Source: Pedobacter cryoconitis
GTDB taxonomy: Bacteria > Bacteroidota > Bacteroidia > Sphingobacteriales > Sphingobacteriaceae
Assembly: GCA_019352875.1 (NCBI GenBank)
Contig: JAAAFW010000015.1
Span: 1,032,056 to 1,096,055 of the forward strand
Direction: 5' to 3'
Length of the DNA: 64,000 bases
Numbering within the stretch: the first letter of the stretch is position 1; the number at the start of each line of letters is the position of its first letter. This document shows, one piece after another, positions 7,910 through 15,714 of this stretch. The translations under genes and the position numbers were made by a program. A model generated the notes under the pieces. The model was given only the letters and a program-made list of their open reading frames with translations, did no database searches and was not told where the DNA came from.

Positions 7910-8950
7910 ATGAAATATAATTTTAAAAATGACTACACCAAGGGCTGTCATCCTGATATACTTGCTGCATTATCGGCACATAATATGATTGCTGAGGAAG
8001 GATATGGTGAGGATAGTTTCTCTCTGCAGGCTGCAGAATTGATCATGGATAGGATTGGCAATAGGGAAGCGAAAGTATATTTTGTTTCAGGCGGTACCCA
8101 GGCAAATTTAACCGTTATTGCGTCTATCTTACGTCCTTATGAGTCTGTAATAGCTGCGGAGAGTGCGCACATACAAGTACATGAGACTGGTGCCATAGAA
8201 GCCACAGGCCATCGTATACAAACTGTTAAATCTGCTGACGGGAAGTTAAGGCCGGCAGATATCAAAAAGCATTTGGACAAGTTTGAAGAGGTACATACAA
8301 CTATACCCCGTATGGTGTACATATCTAATTCAACAGAGGTTGGGACGATCTACAGCCGGCAAGAACTAATTGCTATTAGTACTTACTGCAGAGAGAATGA
8401 CTTGATTCTATTTTTAGATGGAGCAAGACTAGCTTCTGCATTAACTTCGATTGATAATGATCTTTCTCTGGAAGATCTCGGACGCTATACCGATGTGTTT
8501 TATATCGGCGGGACTAAAGCGGGTGCATTAATTGGGGAAGCAATCGTTATCAATCAGCCAGAGTTACAAAAGAACTTTTTGTATAATGTGAAGCAGCGTG
8601 GAGCGTTATTGGCTAAAGGGAGATTATTTGGTATCCAGTTCCTGGAATTGTTTAAGAATGATTTGTTCTTTACACTTGGTGCACATGCGAATCAAATGGC
8701 TAGAAAACTGAGTTCTGGTATAACTGATTTAGGGTTCAGCTTCTTAACCCCGACATGTACAAATCAGATATTTCCAATCTTTCCGAATGTAATTATATCA
8801 GAGTTGCAGCAAGATTATGCATTTTTTACATGGGAAAAGATTGACTCGGAAAAATCAGTTGTTCGTTTGGTGACTTGCTGGGCCACTGATGAGGATGCCG
8901 TTGATGAATTTATACGCGACTTGAAGAAAGTGCAGGGTAATAATATATAA
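7910..8950 (+). CDS. PLP-dependent threonine-aldolase/beta-eliminating lyase family enzyme
   Basis: 346 residues from the ATG at 7910 (MKYNFKNDYT). The fold-type I aminotransferase layout fits low-specificity L-threonine aldolases: EEGYGEDSFSLQ near 30 (substrate loop), SGGTQANL (60-67) for the cofactor phosphate, FLDGARL with D170 contacting the pyridine ring, and the Schiff-base lysine K203 in YIGGTKAGAL. The reaction would be cleavage of threonine or allo-threonine to glycine and acetaldehyde, or a related retro-aldol or beta-elimination. Exact substrate is uncertain. It is likely regulated by the divergent MarR-GNAT protein. Confidence 0.88.
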   Translation: MKYNFKNDYTKGCHPDILAALSAHNMIAEEGYGEDSFSLQAAELIMDRIGNREAKVYFVSGGTQANLTVIASILRPYESVIAAESAHIQVHETGAIEATGHRIQTVKSADGKLRPADIKKHLDKFEEVHTTIPRMVYISNSTEVGTIYSRQELIAISTYCRENDLILFLDGARLASALTSIDNDLSLEDLGRYTDVFYIGGTKAGALIGEAIVINQPELQKNFLYNVKQRGALLAKGRLFGIQFLELFKNDLFFTLGAHANQMARKLSSGITDLGFSFLTPTCTNQIFPIFPNVIISELQQDYAFFTWEKIDSEKSVVRLVTCWATDEDAVDEFIRDLKKVQGNNI

Positions 8951-8988
8951 GAGCTAATACCCTTAATTATTCACGCTGATAAATCTGT

Positions 8989-9080
8989 ATGTGACATCAC
9001 TTAGAATTGTTGTCACACACAGATGAAGCTAAAGTTGGCTTTTATTATCTCAATTTCATTCTGACACTGATATGTCACAT
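8989..9080. promoter_or_regulatory. Cluster of TGTGACA-type half-sites upstream of the TetR gene
   Basis: ATGTGACAT (8989-8997) and its inverted copy ATGTCACAT (9072-9080) flank a further inverted TGTCACA (9011-9017). The 10-mer TGTGACATCA recurs at 10670-10679, upstream of the secreted beta-helix gene. The half-site resembles CRP/FNR-family targets, but which protein binds is unknown. Confidence 0.4.
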
Positions 9081-9113
9081 ATTTGAGACTTTTTTATTCT
9101 CTTTGAATATACC

Positions 9114-9671
9114 ATGAAAGAAGAAACAAAACAGGCCATTATTGAGGCTGCTATATTTGTGTTTAATGAGGACTTATCTGCGCCTATGGAAAAGGTTGCG
9201 GAACGTGCTGATATGACCAGGAGAACTTTACACAGGTATTTCGGCGAGCGGAGAGAACTTCTTTCCAGCTGTCTTCAGGAAATGCAGAAAGTATGCAGTA
9301 TAGCGATGGCCAATGCTTTAGAAATATCCGATAATCCTAAAGAACAATTGGAGAATCTTCTTTATGCTGCTATAGACTGTGGAGTGAAATATTCATTCTT
9401 GCATAAAATACAACAGTTACATGGGTATCAGCATCTGCAAAATGAAACAGATAATGCACGCTATGATCAAACATTTGGAAAGGTAAGAATGGTTTTGCAA
9501 AATTTGCATAAGAAAACCGATGGTGTGAGTTTCATCACCGTAGAATGGATGACTGTATTATTTTTTGGGGTTTTGACGGCTTCTATTGAAGCGCTTAATC
9601 ATAAAAAAATGAATTTTTCTGAAATTAAAAGTTCTGCATGGTATTCCTTTAAAATGGGAATTAATCTTTAA
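9114..9671 (+). CDS. TetR/AcrR family transcriptional regulator
   Basis: 185 residues. The N-terminal HTH is standard: AIIEAAIFVFNED, then MEKVAERADMTRRTLHRYFGERRELL. The C-terminal all-helical ligand domain is divergent and gives no clue to the ligand. It is followed after 124 bases by an SDR oxidoreductase on the same strand; the two are separated by two inverted repeats, so the TetR protein probably regulates itself and the SDR gene. Confidence 0.9.
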   Translation: MKEETKQAIIEAAIFVFNEDLSAPMEKVAERADMTRRTLHRYFGERRELLSSCLQEMQKVCSIAMANALEISDNPKEQLENLLYAAIDCGVKYSFLHKIQQLHGYQHLQNETDNARYDQTFGKVRMVLQNLHKKTDGVSFITVEWMTVLFFGVLTASIEALNHKKMNFSEIKSSAWYSFKMGINL

Positions 9672-9690
9672 AAAAAATTTAAACTGTTAT

Positions 9691-9729
9691 GTCTCAGTAT
9701 TGAGACTTTTAAGTCTATATCATAGACTT
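9691..9729. promoter_or_regulatory. Two inverted repeats before the SDR gene (candidate TetR operators)
   Basis: GTCTCA-gtat-TGAGAC (9691-9706) and AAGTCTAT-atc-ATAGACTT (9711-9729) are both perfect. The 11-mer TTGAGACTTTT at 9700-9710 also occurs at 9083-9093 just before the TetR gene, supporting a shared site. Confidence 0.5.
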
Positions 9730-9795
9730 TGTACCACGGGGTGCTTAAAAATAAAGCTCGTTAATAAATATTAAATCTTTTAAAATAGAAATATC

Positions 9796-10551
9796 ATGAA
9801 TTTAAACTTAAATGGAAAAGTCGCTATTGTAACTGGCGCATCAAAAGGTATTGGTGCTGGAATAGCAAAAGCATTGGCAGCTGAAGGTGTTAAAGTGATA
9901 GTGAATTATGCAACAAGCCAGGGGGATGCAAATCAAGTTGTTACCGCAATTGAGAGTGAAAATGGTCATGCGGTAGCTATCCAGGCAGATGTAAGTAAAT
10001 CTGGAGATGTGGAAAGACTTTTTAAAGAAGCCTATGCTGCATTTGGTAGAATAGATATCGTAATTAATAATGCTGGTGTTTTTAAATTCGAGCCAGTAGA
10101 AAATATTACGGAAGAAGAATTCCACAGGCAATTCAATACCAATGTGCTTGCGCCTTTTCTAACTACTCAGCAGGCATTGAAATATTTTCCCGAAAGTGGT
10201 GGTAATATCATCAATATAAGTTCTGGTGCAAGTAAACAACCAGGTCATTCAACGAGTCTATACGGGGCAACAAAAGCAGCCGTTGATACCCTTACTGAAG
10301 CATTGGCCAAAGAGCTGGGCTCAAGGAATATTAGGGTAAATGCGGTAGCACCTGGTGTTACAGAATCTGAAGGTGTACATAGTCTGGGCACCATAATTGG
10401 TACAGAAACAGAAAATGATATAATCAGCGCTACTGCGCTTGGGCGTATCGGGCAGCCTGACGACATCGCAACAGTGGTTGTTTTTTTAGTTTCGGATGCT
10501 GCTGGTTGGCTAACTGGTGTAAGAATAAGAGCGTCCGGCGGACTATTTTAG
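9796..10551 (+). CDS. Short-chain dehydrogenase/reductase (SDR)
   Basis: 251 residues of classical SDR layout: NAD(P)-binding TGASKGIG (13-20), NNAG (91-94), catalytic Ser at 142-143 and the Y156-xxx-K160 pair in YGATK. The C-terminus ends in TGVRIRASGGLF; the usual motif there is TG..I.vdGG. It would reduce or oxidise a carbonyl/alcohol with NAD(P)H. Families annotated as glucose 1-dehydrogenase or 3-oxoacyl-ACP reductase are closest by pattern, but the substrate cannot be told. It is likely under the upstream TetR regulator. Confidence 0.9.
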   Translation: MNLNLNGKVAIVTGASKGIGAGIAKALAAEGVKVIVNYATSQGDANQVVTAIESENGHAVAIQADVSKSGDVERLFKEAYAAFGRIDIVINNAGVFKFEPVENITEEEFHRQFNTNVLAPFLTTQQALKYFPESGGNIINISSGASKQPGHSTSLYGATKAAVDTLTEALAKELGSRNIRVNAVAPGVTESEGVHSLGTIIGTETENDIISATALGRIGQPDDIATVVVFLVSDAAGWLTGVRIRASGGLF

Positions 10552-10724
10552 ATAGTCCTGGCAGAACTAAGAAAATATAACTATTTCTTAAAGGACTTCA
10601 GGAGTTGGTGATGATTATATTGCTCTTTAAAACTTCCATGTGAAGAATATTCTGGCATTTTTATTAAATTGTGACATCATATTTTATACAAACAATAGAA
10701 ATCGTTAAAAAAAAGAATATTCTT

Positions 10725-12890
10725 ATGAGTAAAAAGGTAATCTCTGTATTTACGGCATTTGCGTTTATTTTGATTCTATGCAGTTTTGTAATATCCTATT
10801 CAACTGATGTAAAAAAACTGGAGAATAGGGTTGAGGGCAAAATTGTTTACAATAAGAAGAAGCATAGCATATCGTTATCGTGGCCGGCATTCGGCTCTTC
10901 TGGAAATTATGAAATAACAAGAGGGGGTAGTCGTTTGGCATCAGATTTTGTGCCGGTGGGTTCTACTTCCAAATTAACATTTACGGATACTAAACCAAGT
11001 GCAGATAAATATGAAAACTATTATAAAGTTACCCGTAATGGTATAACAATAATACTTTCGCTGGAAAGCCAGATTTTTGGTGACAATATGTATTTCTACG
11101 ATAGAAAATACGAAAAAGCAGAAACTGCAAGGAAGGAAATTAATTCGCACTTTGGTACTATTGGTCTGGGCGGACCAAATGGTGAATGGACTACAAAGCG
11201 TCAGGCATATTATTTCAAGGCAAATGTTAATGGTCAAACATACGATCCGGGTGGATCGGGTTCTGCATCATCGGCAGCGGCTAACTCCATAGAATTAGGA
11301 TTCTACTCTCACATCGGTGGTTTGGGTAAATTACCTGGAGATGTTAAATTAGGTTCTGTATTTACAAGACCCCATCTTTCGGGTGGAGCAAATGCCACGT
11401 GTACCTTTTGGCGTTCCATGGAGAATGTGGCTGTGATGCGGGATTTTGCCTGGACGGTTTCTCAGTCAACCAGTGCGCGAAGAATGCTGATAGAAAGTAC
11501 TTCAAAATATATCTCAGATGTTGGAAGTGATAATTTCTGGGGTAGCGGCGGTTTTATCGCCGATACGCATTATACATCGTCCAGACCAAACTGGGGTGGA
11601 CAACAACAGTGGTACACTAGAAATGCGGTTTTCCCCTCGGGTTCAGGAGCGATGGGTGGGTCGTATAATATGGTTTGGCAAGGCTGCGTTAATCCTCCGC
11701 AAGCAGATGATGCGAACTCTCCAATTTCTTCTACTCCTGTTATTAGAGAAAAACCTTTCCTTTTTATAGATAAAGATGGCGAATACAAGGTGTTTGTCCC
11801 GGCATGGCAAAAGGACAGGGTGGGAGTATCCTGGTCATCAACAGATATGGGTGACGGCAAAATTCAAGATTTGTTGACCGACTGGTATGTTGCCAAAGAA
11901 GGCGATACTGATGTAGAGATCAATACGGCATTAAAGTCGGGCAAAAATATTTTTTTCACACCAGGACATTATGCGTTAAATGCTCCTATTCAAGTGAATA
12001 GGAAAGATGCCATACTTCTGGGTGCTGGTATAGCTTCGGTGACGCTGGAGCCCACTGAGAAAAACATCTGGGGATGCATCTATGCCGACGATAAGGATGG
12101 GGTTATTATTGCCGGATTACTTATGGATTCATTCAATAGTACAACTTACCAGGTTAGAATTGGTAATGAAGGTGCAAATACAGATCATGCTGCAAATCCG
12201 ATCTTGCTTACAGATATTACTTGCAGAGTAGGAGGGGTCCAATCAAAAAATATTCAGATACATACTTCTATGCAGATAAACAGCAACAACGTCGTGGGTG
12301 ACCACTTCTGGCTATGGCGTGCCGATCATGGTTCGCAACCCGGCGGAGATGCGCGTTGGGTGCGCGATAGAGCTAAAAACGGGCTTATCGTTACTGGCGA
12401 TGATGTTACAATTTATGCCCTTTTTGCCGAACATTATCAAGAATATGAAGTGTTATGGTTGGGAGAACGTGGCAGAACCTATTTCTTCCAGAACGAACCT
12501 CCATACGACGCCCCCAATCAAGCAAGCTGGACGAGTCAGGGAGGGAGAGTTGATGGCTATGCGGCATTCAAAGTGGCTAATACTGTTAAAGAACATCAAA
12601 GTATAGGAATGGGTTCCTACGCGGTTCTCACAGGAACTGACGGTAATGTGAATAAGAAAAATGGCTTCGAGATACCTAATAGCCCGAATGTAAAACTCGA
12701 AAAAATGTGTACCACTCGTTTTGCTGGTTCGGGTAACATCCAAAACGTGATCAATGGCATTGGCGGTAGCACAGCAACCGGTGTGAAACGTGTGGCATTA
12801 TATAACAATGGTAAAGGTATGCAGCCTTATGACGAAGTATTTGATCTGCCCAATAGTGAATCATATCCCGCGAAGGTGCAACCAAACTAG
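10725..12890 (+). CDS. Secreted right-handed beta-helix protein (possible polysaccharide-active enzyme)
   Basis: 721 residues from the ATG at 10725 (MSKKVISVFTAF); a GTG 54 bases upstream lacks a signal-like N-terminus. A hydrophobic export segment is followed by an FN3-like module (about 30-105: SISLSWPAFGSSGNYEI). From about 385 the pattern is a pectate-lyase-type beta-helix: INTALKSGKNIFFTPGHYAL, a loop with LLGAGIASVTLEP, then WLWRADHGSQPGG, YALFAEHYQEYEVLWLGERG and FFQNEPPYD. From memory, this C-terminal pattern matches actinobacterial proteins that databases name 'adenylyl cyclase' or 'coagulation factor 5/8 type', names the sequence does not support. A glycan substrate is an inference. 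The middle (150-380) is unassigned. Confidence 0.65.
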   Translation: MSKKVISVFTAFAFILILCSFVISYSTDVKKLENRVEGKIVYNKKKHSISLSWPAFGSSGNYEITRGGSRLASDFVPVGSTSKLTFTDTKPSADKYENYYKVTRNGITIILSLESQIFGDNMYFYDRKYEKAETARKEINSHFGTIGLGGPNGEWTTKRQAYYFKANVNGQTYDPGGSGSASSAAANSIELGFYSHIGGLGKLPGDVKLGSVFTRPHLSGGANATCTFWRSMENVAVMRDFAWTVSQSTSARRMLIESTSKYISDVGSDNFWGSGGFIADTHYTSSRPNWGGQQQWYTRNAVFPSGSGAMGGSYNMVWQGCVNPPQADDANSPISSTPVIREKPFLFIDKDGEYKVFVPAWQKDRVGVSWSSTDMGDGKIQDLLTDWYVAKEGDTDVEINTALKSGKNIFFTPGHYALNAPIQVNRKDAILLGAGIASVTLEPTEKNIWGCIYADDKDGVIIAGLLMDSFNSTTYQVRIGNEGANTDHAANPILLTDITCRVGGVQSKNIQIHTSMQINSNNVVGDHFWLWRADHGSQPGGDARWVRDRAKNGLIVTGDDVTIYALFAEHYQEYEVLWLGERGRTYFFQNEPPYDAPNQASWTSQGGRVDGYAAFKVANTVKEHQSIGMGSYAVLTGTDGNVNKKNGFEIPNSPNVKLEKMCTTRFAGSGNIQNVINGIGGSTATGVKRVALYNNGKGMQPYDEVFDLPNSESYPAKVQPN

Positions 12891-12910
12891 ACAATCTTTC
12901 ATATAATTTA

Positions 12911-12947
12911 AAGCTCTGAAGCTTCATTAATCTTCAGGGCTTTTTTA
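12911..12947 (+). terminator. Intrinsic terminator of the beta-helix gene
   Basis: AAGCTCTGAAG / CTTCAGGGCTT (one G-T pair) followed by six Ts, 20 bases after the stop. Confidence 0.85.
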
Positions 12948-13040
12948 TTTCCTGAAAACGGCATATAAAAAAATGAATCAGCTTTTAATTCGAACCAGAA
13001 AGTTTTATGTTGCGGAGAGTTTAAAAAAGGGATATAACGA

Positions 13041-13064
13041 AAAAAGAGGCCAGAAGCCTCTTTT
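13041..13064 (-). terminator. Intrinsic terminator after the second tRNA-Pro
   Basis: AAAAGAGGC / GCCTCTTTT around a five-base loop, directly 3' of the minus-strand tRNA. Confidence 0.75.
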
Positions 13065-13074
13065 AACAATTGTG

Positions 13075-13148
13075 TCGGGGTGGCAGGATTCGAACCTACG
13101 ACCTCCTGCTCCCAAAGCAGGCGCGATACCGGGCTACGCTACACCCCG
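13075..13148 (-). tRNA. tRNA-Pro (anticodon TGG), second copy
   Basis: Base-identical to the copy at 824-897, with the same 74-nt cloverleaf and anticodon TGG. Identity extends only two bases beyond the gene on each side, so flanks and terminators are unrelated. Confidence 0.97.
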
Positions 13149-13249
13149 AAAAAATGGTATCACCTTTTTTTGTTTCCTTAGGTAAGGATCTGCTATCCGG
13201 CAGAGACCAAATTTGCTGATCGTAATGATCTTTCTGATTTGGTGTGCGA

Positions 13250-13257
13250 CAAAGGTA
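13250..13257 (-). promoter_or_regulatory. Candidate -7 element of the second tRNA-Pro
   Basis: TACCTTTG on the minus strand fits TAnnTTTG; about 100 bases upstream of the tRNA. No convincing -33 element. Confidence 0.4.
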
Positions 13258-13409
13258 AGTAAATAGATCACATTTTATGCATTTGCTTTATTAAAAAAAT
13301 GAAAAACAACTTAATTGCCTGCTTTTCAATTAGAAAAATTTCAATTGGATCTGGAGCTTTTATTGAAAATGGATTTATGCTTCTGGAAATGGACGTTAAT
13401 TTAAGGTTT

Positions 13410-13439
13410 GATCCGGAAAATGGTGCTATTTTCCGGATC
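13410..13439 (-). terminator. Perfect hairpin downstream of the hut operon
   Basis: GATCCGGAAAA / TTTTCCGGATC, 11 paired bases with an 8-base loop, 36 bases past the hutG stop. There is no T tract on the minus-strand side, so it may be a transcript-end stabiliser rather than a classic terminator. Confidence 0.5.
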
Positions 13440-13475
13440 GGATTGAATCGATTGTAATCAAGATTTGCGCATATA

Positions 13476-14468
13476 TTAATTTGCCGACAGTAGCTGGAAT
13501 GCTATTGCAGCCGTCAACTTAGCAGTTCTGTCCGCTTCGTCATAAACTGGATTAAGCTCTGCAACATCCATGCTGATTATTTTGTTGCTTTTGATCAGGA
13601 AATCCAGGCAGCTGAAAAAGAAATGATCCGGATGGATTCCTGTAAAAGCAGGAGCACTTACTCCGGGTGCGAATGCTGCAGAAAAAACATCCATGCAAAT
13701 AGTTAGGTAAACATGATCTACGGAATCTATAAAGGCCTTGATTTTTTCCAAAACCTCATCCTGACTTTTAGCAGCGAATAGTGCCGCTGGGATATGTGCA
13801 ACACCTAACTTCTCAGCAGTAAGGAACAGAGCCCGGGTGTTTCCATTTCTTTGAATGCCAACTGGTAAATAGTTAAACGTTTTGCCACTCTGCAGACAAT
13901 CATTAGCAATCTGTAGAAATCCGGTACCGGAACTGAATCCTGTAGATCCTTTTTCCCGAAGATCGAAATGCGCATCAAAATTTATGATACCAATACTTTT
14001 TTTCGAATTGACGGCGGCATTGATACCACAATAATGTCCGTATGCGATCTCGTGGCCTCCGCCAATTAACAACGGTATTAGTCCGCTCTGAAGGGCTGAT
14101 GTAACTAATTTAGCTAGCTCTTGCTGTGCTTTTTCAAGATCGCCATCGGCACAATAGATATCACCCAGGTCGTAAACGTTAGTCTCTTCATTAAAATGTA
14201 CCGGCAAATTCGCACATGCTTTTCTGAAAGCAGCGGGACCATTGACTGCACCTGGTCGACCACCATTTCTCCGGACCCCTTCATCAGACGAAAATCCGAT
14301 TAGTGCAAATGCGGTCTCGCCAGAAGATGAGATTGGTATTTCCTCTTGTTGCAGATCAATACATCTAATACGCTGATGCCATCGCTGTTGAGAGAAATCA
14401 ATTCCATCTGTCCGTCCCAGCCAGTTTTCCTGTGCGGTACATTTGTAGTTAAGTCGATTAATTTCCAT
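13476..14468 (-). CDS. hutG: Formimidoylglutamase (arginase family), last enzyme of the hut pathway
   Basis: 330 residues. Arginase-superfamily metal ligands are present: GGGHE (H139), NFDAHFD (D165, H167, D169) and a third block CMDVFSAAFAPGVSAP carrying a Cys-Met-Asp variant of the usual D-x-D. It hydrolyses N-formimino-L-glutamate to glutamate and formamide, using Mn2+. It is the last gene of the operon; its start overlaps the end of hutI by 11 bases, which implies translational coupling. Family identity is secured by the neighbours hutH, hutU and hutI. Confidence 0.9.
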   Translation of the reverse strand: MEINRLNYKCTAQENWLGRTDGIDFSQQRWHQRIRCIDLQQEEIPISSSGETAFALIGFSSDEGVRRNGGRPGAVNGPAAFRKACANLPVHFNEETNVYDLGDIYCADGDLEKAQQELAKLVTSALQSGLIPLLIGGGHEIAYGHYCGINAAVNSKKSIGIINFDAHFDLREKGSTGFSSGTGFLQIANDCLQSGKTFNYLPVGIQRNGNTRALFLTAEKLGVAHIPAALFAAKSQDEVLEKIKAFIDSVDHVYLTICMDVFSAAFAPGVSAPAFTGIHPDHFFFSCLDFLIKSNKIISMDVAELNPVYDEADRTAKLTAAIAFQLLSAN

Positions 14469-15714
14469 GTTGTTTAATAACTAGTGTTCCATCTTTCCAG
14501 ACTTCAGCAGGTTTTAACTTTCCTTGATAATATAGAATATCACGATAGTCAGCAGTAGGGTAGGATTGCATATCGGCTACCATGCCTTTGGTAAGAACTC
14601 CTTTATCTAAAACATTCAGTGCTTTTGCCGCCCTAAAAGTTAGTCCGGCAAAGACTTCTGCAGTAGTCAGCTTTTCTGAAGCACTTAAGACTGCTGCCTG
14701 CATGAGGAGATCTCCCATCGGAGCAGATCCTGGATTCCAGTCACTCGCGATGGCTACGCAAGCACCATTGTCTAGTAACAGGCGTGCTGGCGCGTAAGAC
14801 ATACCCAGGCCAAGAGATGCTCCGGGAAGCACAACTGCAACGGTCGGGGACTGATCGAGTAGCTTTGCTTCAGCTTCACCTGATGCTTCCAAATGATCAG
14901 CTGAGATTGCGCCAACCTGAATAGCTGCTTTCAGTCCACCGGTGCTAAACTGATCAGCATGTACTGTAAGGTCAAACCCCATTGCAGCAGCCTTATTTAA
15001 ATAAGGGATAGCTTCTTCCACAGAGAAAGCGCTCTGTTCAATGAAAATATCAACCCGGTTGGAAAGTTTCTGCCTGCCGATCTCCGGAAGAATAGTCTGG
15101 CAAACAAATTCGAGGTAAGCTGTAGCGTCGCCATCAAAATCTTTGGGGTGGAGATGAGCAGCGAGGCAGGTTGAAATGAGATCTGCCTTAGTTTTCTGAT
15201 TCGCGTTTTTTATCGCGGTTAATTGTTTAAGTTCATGCTCAAGGTCAAGGCCATAACCACTCTTAACCTCAATGGTAGTGACACCTTCCTGCAAGTGCCG
15301 GTTTGCCCTGGAGATAATATCAGCTTCCAACTGTTGAATATCGGCTCTTCTGGTCTGCTGTACAGAATCCCATATGCCGCCGCCACTTTTAGCGATTTCT
15401 AAATAAGATTTTCCTTGTATTCGAAGACTGTAATCTTTTGCACGACTTCCGCCAAAGCAAATGTGGGTATGGCAATCGATAAAGCCAGGTAGAAGTACAC
15501 GTTCCTGATCGATCTGCTCAATTACGGCGTCAGGGTACTGGCTTTTTAATACCTCAAAATTGCCAACTTCTTCTATTCTCCCTGCTTTCGTTAATATGCC
15601 GGCGTTTTCTATGCAAACCAGTTGATCATCAGAAATTGGACCGTGCATTTTAATACCTTCCATGGTCAGTACTTGTGAAAAGGGACCAGTTAATTTATGT
15701 GTTTCTTTTTCCAT
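14458..15714 (-). CDS. hutI: Imidazolonepropionase
   Basis: 418 residues of the amidohydrolase superfamily. The metal-binding HxH is in FIDCHTHICFGG (H82, H84); further conserved blocks are EVKSGYGLD, VHADQFS and ASDWNPGSAPMG. It opens the ring of 4-imidazolone-5-propionate to N-formimino-L-glutamate in the cytosol. The ATG at 15714 abuts the hutU stop (15715) with no spacer, and the 3' end overlaps hutG by 11 bases. Confidence 0.95.
   Translation of the reverse strand: MEKETHKLTGPFSQVLTMEGIKMHGPISDDQLVCIENAGILTKAGRIEEVGNFEVLKSQYPDAVIEQIDQERVLLPGFIDCHTHICFGGSRAKDYSLRIQGKSYLEIAKSGGGIWDSVQQTRRADIQQLEADIISRANRHLQEGVTTIEVKSGYGLDLEHELKQLTAIKNANQKTKADLISTCLAAHLHPKDFDGDATAYLEFVCQTILPEIGRQKLSNRVDIFIEQSAFSVEEAIPYLNKAAAMGFDLTVHADQFSTGGLKAAIQVGAISADHLEASGEAEAKLLDQSPTVAVVLPGASLGLGMSYAPARLLLDNGACVAIASDWNPGSAPMGDLLMQAAVLSASEKLTTAEVFAGLTFRAAKALNVLDKGVLTKGMVADMQSYPTADYRDILYYQGKLKPAEVWKDGTLVIKQHGN

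Larger units (their letters stand above)
13149..13475. other. Intergenic region between tRNA-Pro and hutG
   Basis: Holds a -7 like element for the tRNA (TACCTTTG on the minus strand, 13250-13257) and a hairpin next to hutG (13410-13439). No coding potential seen. Confidence 0.5.

Noticed and set aside
10725..12890. Adenylyl cyclase function for the beta-helix protein
   Set aside because: No cyclase catalytic motif is visible; the name is a likely database carry-over.
824..13148. Integrated element bounded by the two tRNA-Pro copies as attL/attR
   Set aside because: dnaA and ordinary metabolic genes lie between, with no integrase or mobility gene. Identity is limited to the tRNA itself.
12973..13185. 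Open frame across the second tRNA-Pro
   Set aside because: Same reason: its middle is the antisense of the tRNA, and it resembles the other frame only there.
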